A DNA stretch of 64,000 bases from Lachancea thermotolerans CBS 6340 (taxonomy: Eukaryota > Ascomycota > Saccharomycetes > Saccharomycetales > Saccharomycetaceae), in NCBI RefSeq assembly GCF_000142805.1, contig NC_013080.1, positions 930,001 through 994,000 on the forward strand, in the 5' to 3' direction. Positions within the stretch are counted from its first letter, which is position 1. Each line of letters opens with the position of its first letter. A model generated the notes under the pieces. It did not search any database. It was not told the DNA's origin and saw nothing but the letters and a program-made list of their open reading frames with translations. Position numbers and translations under genes: made by a program. Shown here in pieces: positions 1 through 8,261 of the stretch.

Positions 1-1119
1 CGTGTAAGGGTTAGATTCAATTTCACGGATAGGGAGTGACTCCGAACCAACAATTGGATCATCAGAGGCGCTAATGGCCAACATTGGCGTCCTGATAAGA
101 GGAATTCTGTTGGAACTGGTACCGTATCGGTAATACTCAAAAGAACAGTTAAACCCGAACATACGGGACGTGAACCAGTTGTCAAACTCTTCCACCGTTT
201 TGACGCTGTCAATCTTTTCTGCGTACAGCTTAGCCATGTAAGGGTCCTGCTTCAAGACAGACAAGTTGTCTTTCAGCATCTTCACAAGGCTCTTGGAAAA
301 ATGGTTGCCGTAGAGATTGCGCCCAAGGAACGTTCTATACATGTAGTAGGAAGCATTGCATAGATCCCAAGGGTTGGCCAGAATGGCAGCACACTCAATT
401 TGCGAGTTGGAGCCCTCTTGGCCCAAGTAGTTCGTCGCAATAGAAGCCCCCAAAGAAAAGCCCACGAGGTAGAACTTGCGCTTAGGGAAGAGAGCGCGTA
501 GCTTAACCACGAAATCGCGTATATCATTAGTCCAGACACCGTTATACAACTGGGGTGTCGTAATGCAGGACTCACTGCATCCACGTGAATTCAAGACGCA
601 TGCTTCAAATCCGTAGTTAGTAGTAATCCGATCGACGAGACTGCGCACGTAAGCCTCATGGGACCCACCTGTAAGCCCGTGAAGCACAATGAGCAATGGT
701 TTCTCGTCGTTGGAGCCTAAGTTCCGCTCTTCCTCTGGCGTGAAAAAGCTGTAACGGGGCATGAGCGGCTTGGTCTGATTTGGTGGCGTGTAATCTGATG
801 CCTTCTCAAAGGGAGGTACCCGGAAGTCAGCCGTCGCTTCCCCCCCGTCTCGACAAGGCACAACCAGTCGCTTGTAGTAAACCATGTTCTCTTTATCGAA
901 CGTTCTTACTGCAGCATACAGCGTCTGCAGGTGCCCGTTGAAGTACAGGGGATGAAACAAAGCCATTGCTCCGTTCGAAAACTCTGGACTACATTTGTCC
1001 ACTAATGTTGGAAGATCTGTGCTCGTTCCGCTCTGTTCTCCAACGAATTTCAGCGGTTCAAAAGGCCTCGTTTGCCTCACATGCGAGTAAATGGGAAGAT
1101 GATGCAGAATGCTCTCCAT
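1..1119 (-). CDS. MGL2: Alpha/beta hydrolase, monoacylglycerol lipase-like (MGL2/EHT1/EEB1 family), 3' end cut by window
   Basis: A serine hydrolase of the yeast medium-chain ester synthase/lipase family; the closest known member by sequence pattern is S. cerevisiae YMR210W (Mgl2), which cleaves monoacylglycerol. Visible in the 373 residues present are the oxyanion-hole motif HGLTGGS (about residue 148), the nucleophile elbow GFSLGAS (about residue 220) and the segment IRTPMLAISASDDPIVG that carries the acidic catalytic residue. The catalytic histidine and roughly 80 C-terminal residues lie beyond base 1. The start at 1119 is the first ATG after an in-frame stop near 1210; the intervening 30 open codons contain no ATG. 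It is divergent from the PET20-type gene, sharing a 219-base promoter region. EHT1/EEB1-type esterase activity is an alternative, but the N-terminal and active-site wording fits Mgl2 better. Confidence 0.88.
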   Translation of the reverse strand, partial: MESILHHLPIYSHVRQTRPFEPLKFVGEQSGTSTDLPTLVDKCSPEFSNGAMALFHPLYFNGHLQTLYAAVRTFDKENMVYYKRLVVPCRDGGEATADFRVPPFEKASDYTPPNQTKPLMPRYSFFTPEEERNLGSNDEKPLLIVLHGLTGGSHEAYVRSLVDRITTNYGFEACVLNSRGCSESCITTPQLYNGVWTNDIRDFVVKLRALFPKRKFYLVGFSLGASIATNYLGQEGSNSQIECAAILANPWDLCNASYYMYRTFLGRNLYGNHFSKSLVKMLKDNLSVLKQDPYMAKLYAEKIDSVKTVEEFDNWFTSRMFGFNCSFEYYRYGTSSNRIPLIRTPMLAISASDDPIVGSESLPIREIESNPYT

Positions 1120-1338
1120 TGATGTCTTAACGTGCCGATACAAACTATTCTGCTCGAGCAAGCTCTTGTTCAGAGGGTTCGATGAGCTCGAGTCCTTTAA
1201 TGTCCGATACGCTCATCACTTATCCCGTATAATTATGTACGAACAAACATCCCGGGACATTGAACTTCTAAATGAATCGAATATCTAAAGAATAATTGAG
1301 GAGTTCAAGACAAAACAAGCAAATCGTGCAAGAATTTG

Positions 1339-2016
1339 ATGATAGTATTTCGCGGGTTGAGGCCCGGCGTGCGAGCAGGAAGGTCTGCGATCCCCAAGCT
1401 ACAAAGATGTCAGTCATCTTTCACATTCTCTACTAATAAACTGTTGATGCAAAAGGAGCAGTTGAAGGACGAGAAACGGAAAAACCGAAGAGGCGAGGCG
1501 AAAGGCGAGGAGCTGGCCGCAGAAAAAGACGGCAAGAAGCGCATGGCCTCAGAACTGCGCGGCAAACAGAGGAAAACTGACTTTTCGTGGCTTCCCAAGG
1601 CACCATCTACTGACCACTTGAAGCACCGCGATGTGAGCACGACGCTGCTGTATTCCGGATATAGGCCCTTCGTGCTGAACTCTTCAGAGCAAAAGCAGAC
1701 GGATAGTACACTGTACGAGTTTGCGATGAAGCTAGAGGCGCTAGGCGATCCGCTTCCTTGGATCTCTTCAGCCACCGGGACCGAGTTTTACGGCGAGTGG
1801 GACAACATCCCCGCGGACGTGATCAAGAAACTGAGACCTTTTCAGCCCCCTACGGATGACCCGGCAGCCAAGGACAAGGAGGCACTGAAGCTCCTGCAGA
1901 AGGAGATAGTGCAAAAAGAGAAGGACAAGCTGATAAATAGAGCTAAGGGTCGGAAAAAGCCGATTCTGAAGCTCCTGCAGCTAAGCAAGAAAATAGGAAG
2001 CGAGAACGGGAACTAA
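1339..2016 (+). CDS. PET20: Mitochondrial PET20/SUE1 family protein
   Basis: A 225-residue protein with a basic, hydroxylated N-terminus typical of a mitochondrial presequence (many R/S/T, no acidic residue in the first ~25), then a lysine/glutamate-rich helical stretch and the family's conserved region: FSWLPKAPSTDHL (about residue 74) followed by LLYSGYRPF and PLPWISSATGTEFYGEW. In S. cerevisiae the family has two members, Pet20 (respiratory growth and mitochondrial genome stability) and Sue1 (degradation of unstable cytochrome c forms). Its place next to CDC60 matches PET20 (YPL159C); in a pre-duplication species one gene probably represents both. The frame is open from a TTG three bases upstream, so the start is taken at the first ATG. 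Molecular activity of the family is unknown. Confidence 0.82.
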   Translation: MIVFRGLRPGVRAGRSAIPKLQRCQSSFTFSTNKLLMQKEQLKDEKRKNRRGEAKGEELAAEKDGKKRMASELRGKQRKTDFSWLPKAPSTDHLKHRDVSTTLLYSGYRPFVLNSSEQKQTDSTLYEFAMKLEALGDPLPWISSATGTEFYGEWDNIPADVIKKLRPFQPPTDDPAAKDKEALKLLQKEIVQKEKDKLINRAKGRKKPILKLLQLSKKIGSENGN

Positions 2017-2134
2017 AGCCGTCAGCTACTGACTCGTTCGATGCGTTAATTAAGGTGGGATTAAATATTATGAATGATACGGAAAAATTTCGGCCCCGTT
2101 GGAAGCAAAGCACCCACGCTGCTCGCATATGATT

Positions 2135-2154
2135 AGGCGCTGCGGCGCCTTTTT
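2135..2154 (+). other. GC-rich hairpin followed by T run
   Basis: AGGCGC (2135-2140) and GCGCCT (2145-2150) form a perfect 6-bp stem around a TGCG loop, directly followed by a run of T residues to 2154. It sits between the ends of two convergent genes. A TGAGTCA heptamer (Gcn4/AP-1 type) overlaps the end of the T run at 2154-2160. It resembles a hairpin terminator, but yeast Pol II does not use these, so the role is unknown and chance is likely. Confidence 0.35.
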
Positions 2155-2255
2155 GAGTCAAGACCCCTGACGGGCAGGCGGGTCGAGGGCGTTATTTTGT
2201 TCTTTTGTGTTTTTTTTTCTCTTCACACACCTTGGCTTTATCATCTCCACGTATG

Positions 2256-2531
2256 CTATGCTGTTTGGTAGTCGACGGAGCCTGACTTTTCCCTGCTTTC
2301 GAATTTCGCAAAGTCCAGCTCTGCTCGCACGATCTCAGGCCGCTGTTCAACGTTATTAGTCAAGATATCCTCATTGAGCAACTGCACATGATCGCATAGT
2401 TCCAAGCACGTGTCAAGGTCATAGTCTTGATCTCTAGCGTACAACCAGAATTGCTCCTCCTCTGTGAAGTGTTCCGATAGCGTTTGGTCAAGATCCGTGC
2501 CCATCATCTCAACGGATACCGCATCTTGCAT
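2256..2531 (-). CDS. Unrecognised small acidic protein, 91 residues
   Basis: I do not recognise this protein. It is 91 residues, strongly acidic (many D/E), with no signal peptide or membrane segment. A central block, EEEQFWLYARDQDYDLDTCL followed by ELCDHVQLLNED, looks like two amphipathic helices with aromatic and leucine positions and would suit a protein-interaction module. The start is the first ATG (2531); an in-frame stop lies a few codons further upstream, and I saw no good splice sites there. It is convergent with PET20 and tandem with CDC60, and S. cerevisiae has no obvious gene between PET20 and CDC60. Support for being real: good length for an intergenic frame, biased composition, ATG start, stand-alone space. 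It may be a short subunit of a larger complex whose counterpart is too diverged for me to name. Confidence 0.55.
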   Translation of the reverse strand: MQDAVSVEMMGTDLDQTLSEHFTEEEQFWLYARDQDYDLDTCLELCDHVQLLNEDILTNNVEQRPEIVRAELDFAKFESREKSGSVDYQTA

Positions 2532-2978
2532 TTCGGGCTCCAAATTGTTTCAAGCTGATACAGCGCTGCCTATTATTAGATACGAATTTGGCCCTTAGGG
2601 TATGCCACTTAAGAGCGATCTTTCAGTAAAACGCTTTACACCTATTACTACATAGGTTTACCTATATAGAAAGTGCGCTATACGGTTCCCGATCGCACTA
2701 ATGCATTTTGGCAGGAAGTATAAGTCATTCACTTGTGATAACAATCACTATCAACTGATTCCGTGACTTCTTGTCGCTATGTGATACTATTTATCAACGT
2801 ATTGCGTGAGGCCATAAGTAGCGGGATAATGGAGCTTAGGTGCGATCAGCAGGCGCCAGACACCCGATTTTTTGCTGGTGCACTGCGAAAGGTTTTGATC
2901 TCATACAATTCCGGCGCGATTTTACCATGAAGAACGTTGTAATTACACAAGTGTATATCTATCGAGCAGGCTATATCT
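2532..2978. other. Intergenic, promoter of the 91-residue gene and 3' region of CDC60
   Basis: About 450 bases of AT-rich sequence. It must hold the promoter of the small acidic gene (leftward) and the 3' end of CDC60. I see no coding potential, RNA gene or strong motif in it. Confidence 0.6.
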
Positions 2979-5900
2979 TCAGATATTAGCGATGATTATA
3001 CCAGGGTTACCTGGAATGGCGTTTTCCACGACCTTGGCGGCATTAGGAATATCCACTTGCTCGCCAGTGAAGATGTCCTTACCAACCTTGGCACCGTAAG
3101 GGAAAGAAATGAACTGGAACTCTTGGCACTTGATGACCTGACAGCACTTCTTGACATTCTCAACGGTGGCCTTAATGGTAGCGACTTCGTCGAAAGGTAG
3201 TTCTCTGTTGAAAACCGTTTCTACGGGCTCAGCAACGAGGCGTTGCTTCAACATGGAAATGAAGGGCATAGCGCGTTTCATGTCCTTTGGATTGACCATC
3301 TGCTTGATTTTCTTGTTGTCATCGAGTTCTTGGGACTCGAAGAGCTTGCGAACAAGCTCAATGTACTCGCTTTGCCATTCAGGGAAGGACTCAGAAATGA
3401 GTAGTGTCATCTTTGCAGGCTTGGTGATGTCAACATCAGAGCCCTTGCCCTTCTTCTTCTTCAAAGCCTGTCCTTCGGATTCTCTGATACTTCTTTGTAG
3501 GTTTCTCAGGTATTCTAGCGCAGAAAGGGCGCCAGCATCCACTGGCTTAGTAGCGCGAGGGAATCTTGTGATTTGAACAGACTTGGTGTTGCCCAAAACT
3601 TCACGCCATATGTACTCAGCAAAGTGAGGGGCGATAGGAGCCAACACCAAGACCTGGAACTCAATGTAACGCAAAACCAAGTCGCGATGCATTACCTCAC
3701 AGGACTCACGGTAGTAATCTCTAGCGGTTTGCAAATCGAAGAGACCAGTCTTCAAGGCGCTCTTGTAGTTTGTTAGCTCATATTGTTTGTAAGTCTCCTC
3801 GACCAAAGCGTTGAGCTCGTTTTCGAAAGAAACGTCGAAGAATTCGGTGATTGGGCCTGAACGGAGACCGTCGAGGTTCTTGACCACTTCATCAGCCCAT
3901 TCTTTCAGGTTGTATAATCTCAGAATAGCGGCGTTTGCATTGGTTTCATCCAAGTTGGCGTCCTCAATGGTGTCACCAGCGTCAGCCAAAGCAATACGCG
4001 AGGCATCCGCGCCAAACTTTTCGACAATTTGTTTCAGAGTCATGAAGTTACCAGTAGACTTAGACATCTTGGCATTGTTCAGCATCAAGTGACCGTTGGC
4101 TCTGATACCTCTTGGCCAGAACTTCTTTGGGAAAAGAGCAACGTGGGTGTAGATGAAAAATGTTAAATGGTTAGTGATCAGGTCCTTACCAGAGATTGAG
4201 ACATCTAGTGGGTAGAAGTATTCAAACTCTCTTCTGAGCTTTTGAAGGCTTTCGATAGGGATATCGGTTTCAACATTATCAGTGTGCTGGAAAATGTAGT
4301 CGAACACAGCTGGGGTCATCTGGTTGGCCTCAATGCCAAGTGGACCAATCTCATTACCATAGTAGTCCTTGAACAACAAGTGCGCAATAGTGTAGAAAGC
4401 TTGATATATGGTGGAGTCAGAAAGCGACTCAACAAGGTACTTCTCGTCCCATGGCAGCTTTGTTCCCAAACCGTAGGTACGGCAAACGGCCCAGTTCTTG
4501 AGCCATTCTAGGCACCCTTCGAAAGCGTTCTTAACTTCGGGAGCGAATGTGTTCATTTGGTTCAAACACTCAATGGCTTGCTCCTTCCATGTCTGCTCAC
4601 CGTAGTCAACGTACCATTGGTCCTCAAGGGATACAATACAGTCGTCGCCGGAACGGGAGACAACCAAAGATTCTGGCTCGTTGTAGACAAAGGCCTCATT
4701 GTTAGCAATAAGCTCCGCCTTCAACTTACCCTTGGCCACTTCAACCTTTTCTCCCTTGAACTTACCATAGATCATAGTACCGTTGTAGAAGTCCTCTTTG
4801 TAGGCAATCTTCTTAGCCTCCGCCAAAGGAACAGTGTCCTTGGGCGACCTGATTTTCAGCTCTTCGCAGATCTTCTGAGCAGTTAAGTCACCGTATCTCT
4901 CGGAGCGAATAATAGGCACAGGCTCGTGCTTAACCCATTCAGGGTCAATACCGTAGAATTGGGACTTGTTTTGCAAGTCTCTCGTGGTCATGTAATCATC
5001 AGGAGAGTTTGAAGGCACACAGGTAACCACACCGGTACCTTTGGTAGCGATGACAGTTTCCATGGGCAAAATTCTCAGTTCGTCGTAAGCAGAAAGTGGG
5101 GCACGGATTTTAGATCCAATAAAATCTTTACCGCTGATGGTAACTAAGGGCTTGTAGTAACCTCTCTTTGGGGTGAGTTTCTGGTACGACATGTTCTTGA
5201 AAGCTCTTTCGGTGGTGATGTAGTAAGCGTCGCCGGCATCGAAAATACCGTAGTTGATCTTTGGGGAAACAAAGCAACAAGTCTGACCGTACATGGTCTC
5301 TGGTCTCAAAGTGGCAGCCACAAAGTAGAACCTCTTGGACTTGTCAAGAGCGTCGGAGGACTCCACAACCTTTTTGGCGGCTTCGGCGAATTCCAGTGTC
5401 TCGATCTTGATGCCTACATACTCTTGTGGGGTAACACCCTCACCAGATTGCCTGTCGTGGTCCATACAAGCCTGGCCATCCTTTTCGGAGTAGATGGTGT
5501 AACGCTCACCGAACTTGATTTTGCCAAGCTCCTTGAGCTTGTTCATTTGCCATCTAATGAAAGCGTCGTAGTAAGGGTTCATGTCGGTGGTGATGAAAGA
5601 ACGTCTCCAATCAATACGGGAGCCGAAAGCAGAGCAGTCGCTTTGACATAGAGGGGGGAAGTATGTCAGCCAGAACTGAGGGTCGGCGAACTTGACAACC
5701 TCCTCATGTGGGATTCCAAGCTGCAACATAATCTCGAACTGGAACTTACCGCGACCCTTTTTAGCGGCGGCTTTGGACTTCTTGGCCTTAAATTTCGTTA
5801 CGTCCTCAGATTCGGTCTTCACCTCCTCCTTGGCCGCGGCGGCTTCATCCTCCTCTTCCTCGGCAGGGGCTTTGGAGAAGTCGGAACCGAAAAGCTCCGC

Positions 5901-6275
5901 TTCACGCTTCAGCTTGTCGGCACAGGCCAGAATAGGCATACCGGTGCAGTGGAAACCCAATGGGAACAGCGCCCTTTTGCCGTTCATTCTTTCGAAACCA
6001 ACGGAGAACTCAACCTTCGACAGCGTAAAACAGTGACCTGCGTGCATGACACCGTTCATGTAAGGGTAAGCCATGGAGGACATGAATTTGGGGTATTTTC
6101 TCTGAAGCTCTTCGGAGTCAATGCTGACACTTTCTTCTTCGATCGATGGTGCGTCGATCTCGAAAACGTGCTCTTCGGCCCACAATTTCTGGTACTTCTT
6201 TTCAATGGCAATCAAAGCATCTCTGCGTGCAGTGTTTTCCAGCACCAGACCTTTCGATCCAGTATCGCTTGACAT
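2979..6275 (-). CDS. CDC60: Cytosolic leucyl-tRNA synthetase
   Basis: Charges tRNA-Leu with leucine in the cytosol; in S. cerevisiae Cdc60 is essential and also acts as a leucine sensor for TORC1. The 1098-residue product (family about 1090) has the class I signature PYMNGVMHAGH at residues 71-81 (HIGH variant HAGH), the KMSKS loop NAKMSKSTGNF near residue 735, the large editing (CP1) domain between them, and the eukaryotic C-terminal extension. A charged K/E/A-rich insertion lies at about residues 135-175. The open frame continues upstream to a GTG, but the conserved N-terminus (SKGLVLENTARRDALIAIEK) follows directly from the ATG at 6275, which is chosen. Upstream are a consensus Gcn4 site (6407), a PAC-like GCGATGAG (6473) and a perfect URS1 (6486). 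High GC-ending codon use fits strong expression. Confidence 0.97.
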   Translation of the reverse strand: MSSDTGSKGLVLENTARRDALIAIEKKYQKLWAEEHVFEIDAPSIEEESVSIDSEELQRKYPKFMSSMAYPYMNGVMHAGHCFTLSKVEFSVGFERMNGKRALFPLGFHCTGMPILACADKLKREAELFGSDFSKAPAEEEEDEAAAAKEEVKTESEDVTKFKAKKSKAAAKKGRGKFQFEIMLQLGIPHEEVVKFADPQFWLTYFPPLCQSDCSAFGSRIDWRRSFITTDMNPYYDAFIRWQMNKLKELGKIKFGERYTIYSEKDGQACMDHDRQSGEGVTPQEYVGIKIETLEFAEAAKKVVESSDALDKSKRFYFVAATLRPETMYGQTCCFVSPKINYGIFDAGDAYYITTERAFKNMSYQKLTPKRGYYKPLVTISGKDFIGSKIRAPLSAYDELRILPMETVIATKGTGVVTCVPSNSPDDYMTTRDLQNKSQFYGIDPEWVKHEPVPIIRSERYGDLTAQKICEELKIRSPKDTVPLAEAKKIAYKEDFYNGTMIYGKFKGEKVEVAKGKLKAELIANNEAFVYNEPESLVVSRSGDDCIVSLEDQWYVDYGEQTWKEQAIECLNQMNTFAPEVKNAFEGCLEWLKNWAVCRTYGLGTKLPWDEKYLVESLSDSTIYQAFYTIAHLLFKDYYGNEIGPLGIEANQMTPAVFDYIFQHTDNVETDIPIESLQKLRREFEYFYPLDVSISGKDLITNHLTFFIYTHVALFPKKFWPRGIRANGHLMLNNAKMSKSTGNFMTLKQIVEKFGADASRIALADAGDTIEDANLDETNANAAILRLYNLKEWADEVVKNLDGLRSGPITEFFDVSFENELNALVEETYKQYELTNYKSALKTGLFDLQTARDYYRESCEVMHRDLVLRYIEFQVLVLAPIAPHFAEYIWREVLGNTKSVQITRFPRATKPVDAGALSALEYLRNLQRSIRESEGQALKKKKGKGSDVDITKPAKMTLLISESFPEWQSEYIELVRKLFESQELDDNKKIKQMVNPKDMKRAMPFISMLKQRLVAEPVETVFNRELPFDEVATIKATVENVKKCCQVIKCQEFQFISFPYGAKVGKDIFTGEQVDIPNAAKVVENAIPGNPGIIIANI

Positions 6276-6406
6276 CTTTAGGCTGTTTAGACTGCTCACC
6301 TGCGCTTAAGTCGCCAAAAAATGTCTGGCGACGTTTAAAATTTTTCTTGAACCTTTGCCGCCTTGTGTACGAAATGAGTGGATTTAAAATTGAAACACCA
6401 GTTGAT

Positions 6407-6413
6407 TGAGTCA
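6407..6413. promoter_or_regulatory. Gcn4-type site upstream of CDC60
   Basis: The palindromic heptamer TGAGTCA matches the Gcn4 consensus TGASTCA and lies about 130 bases upstream of the CDC60 start. Gcn4 activates many aminoacyl-tRNA synthetase and amino-acid biosynthesis genes on starvation, so control of leucyl-tRNA synthetase is a sensible inference. A Cbf1-like GTCACATG overlaps it (6410-6417). Confidence 0.55.
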
Positions 6414-6485
6414 CATGCTTGATCACGAGTACTACTGTACTCGGTTTTGCTTTGAGCATATTTGCTTAATAAGCGATGAGGAGTT

Positions 6486-6495
6486 TCGGCGGCTA
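6486..6495 (-). promoter_or_regulatory. Perfect URS1 (Ume6 site) upstream of CDC60
   Basis: TCGGCGGCTA is the exact reverse complement of the Ume6-binding consensus TAGCCGCCGA that represses early meiotic genes in vegetative yeast cells. It lies 211 bases upstream of the CDC60 start. CDC60 is an essential housekeeping gene, not a typical Ume6 target, so the site may instead serve a transcript inside the 2-kb gap. A possible Ndt80 core lies 55 bases away at 6550-6556. Confidence 0.5.
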
Positions 6496-8261
6496 AATGT
6501 CCGAAGGAGCAGCGGGCGGAAGTGAGGAGGGCCAAGAAGTGAAGGAGAATTTTGTGGGAGTTTGGGACAGAAATTATTCAAAACTCTAGCCCTTGTTTCT
6601 CAGTTTTCTTAGCTGGGGGAAGATTTATTGTTTGCCCTGCACTGGCATACGGGCATTACAATGTATTAAAGCATACCAACAATAAATGCTGCTTTGGGGC
6701 AGTTGGGCTTATTGAGTGACTGACACCTATCGTTAAGTTCTAAAACGTTCTCGTAAGAACACAATACACTGCGGTTTTGAAGTGGCGCCCTTCATGGCCA
6801 ATTGACGACTTTTCGACTTGGCGTCATTAAGTTTATAAAAAAGTGACGCTTCAAGTTGAAGTGACAAAAACAGCAGTAATTACACAGCATCATTCAAACT
6901 GCAATAGCCGAAGGCTTAACCAACCTTGACTCGCTAAATGTTTCGTGCGGTACATTGTTATAGGGCTCCCTCAGCTGAGAGTTTCGCGAAGAGGTTAGCA
7001 AGGCGGAAGAGATAATCACTCGTCGGTTGACGTGAAAATGTGAGTGATACGGAGATAAAATAAGGGGCAACACCGTCAGTACATACTATAGAGCTTACTG
7101 TCCATAGTTCAAGAGGGTCACTGAGTATGTTGCAACGCTTTGTGTTATGGGATGTGACATGGCAAAGGTAGAGGTGCTTCGAATGCTTCGAACCAAGGTT
7201 TCAGCCTCAACAAGGAAACAGTGTCTGATCGCGTTTAAACAAATGCCGAGGCTTACAGTATTACGAAAGTACCGCACTGGAAGCTCTCCACAAAAAGTGC
7301 AATTCTATCCCCAGATTTGCAGGAAGATCAGCCTTTTCAAATGTTTCATGAAAATACCACGTTTTCCAGAACCGATTCATTTGCCGTTTTTTCTTTCTGT
7401 ACTATTAACATAACAGCACATCATCTTATCAAGGGCTACAGGGGAGCCATCCTCAAAATCCGCCTCATTAAAAATCGGCAGGCAAAATACTGCGTGAGCA
7501 TATTCGCAATTTCAAGTGAGGTATTCGCAGCTCTTTTACGGCGTTAAGTTGAGTGCAATCGTCGGCGAGCAGTTATTGGTTCTAGCAACAAATTTCGAAA
7601 GCCCCGAAGAATGCGCTTTAGATTGTTCGAAATCAAGCTAGTGTTGCAGACGAATGATCTCCTCAAAAAAGAACTCGTAACAATTCCATGCAGCAGCTCC
7701 GAGACTGGACCCGCTCTATCCTTGACTTCAAAATCAGAATTCAAAATGTACATATGAGTTATAACTGAAACTCTAAGGTCAAAATAGAACAACTAGCCGC
7801 ACATTTTTCACATCACGTAGAAGAGATGCCAGTTGGCTGGCGAGTGTGCAAAAAGACAGTCACCGAAACACTGCATTTCGAGCTATTTGATGTAAGAACA
7901 TGCGGGAGAAAAAGGATGCAGACCGCCTTGCCAAAAACACCCTCGTATTTCGCACTATGTCACACTACACCGAGTGTATTAGCACAAAGAAGCTGCCCCT
8001 GAGGTTATCTTGCTTGGAGTTTCACGGCAGCCAATGCGCTTGAGCGTTTCCCACAAGAAGCTGCACAGCGGACAGCAAGTTAAGCTTGACACAGTCAGGT
8101 CCATGTCTCTGGGTTTTCCAATCAACGGCATCCACTGCAACTTGTGTGGAAGAGCATGCCCCTTCCGCTCTGCGCTAATTAATTCCCAACGCGCTAGTCA
8201 GCTGCACCACGAAGCTACACGAAGCCATAGCTAACCCCCATTTTGCAGCACGAAAATTTTG

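Larger units (their letters stand above)
6276..8261. other. 2-kb gap between CDC60 and ENV9, no recognisable gene
   Basis: CDC60 points left from this gap and ENV9 ends on its right side, so only one promoter (CDC60) is expected, yet the gap is nearly 2 kb in a region where spacers average about 250 bases. No open frame with an ATG reaches 90 codons, none shows a recognisable domain, and I found no tRNA A/B boxes, no long terminal repeats and no obvious pseudogene. Motifs seen: Gcn4 site 6407-6413, Cbf1-like GTCACATG 6410-6417, PAC-like GCGATGAG 6473-6480, perfect URS1 6486-6495, Ndt80-type core TTTTGTG 6550-6556, and a TATA-like TTTATAAAAAAG near 6831-6842. A non-coding or meiosis-specific transcript is possible. 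Confidence 0.6.

Noticed and set aside
1120-1207. N-terminal extension of the MGL2-like protein
   Set aside because: The frame is open for about 30 codons but holds no ATG, and the homologue's N-terminus aligns to the chosen start.
1410-1775. 121-codon leftward frame antisense to PET20
   Set aside because: Lies wholly within the PET20 coding region and carries no motif.
5706-6272. 188-codon frame antisense to CDC60
   Set aside because: A mirror of the codon bias of a highly expressed gene; composition is that of an antisense shadow.
7160-7200. Repeated CTTCGAA words suggesting a tRNA T-loop
   Set aside because: No matching acceptor stem, A box or Pol III T-run around it.
8010-8234. Frame with a zinc-finger-like HCNLCGRACPFRSAL segment in the 2-kb gap
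   Set aside because: The histidine spacing does not fit a C2H2 finger, the frame starts at TTG and nothing else supports it; probably chance.
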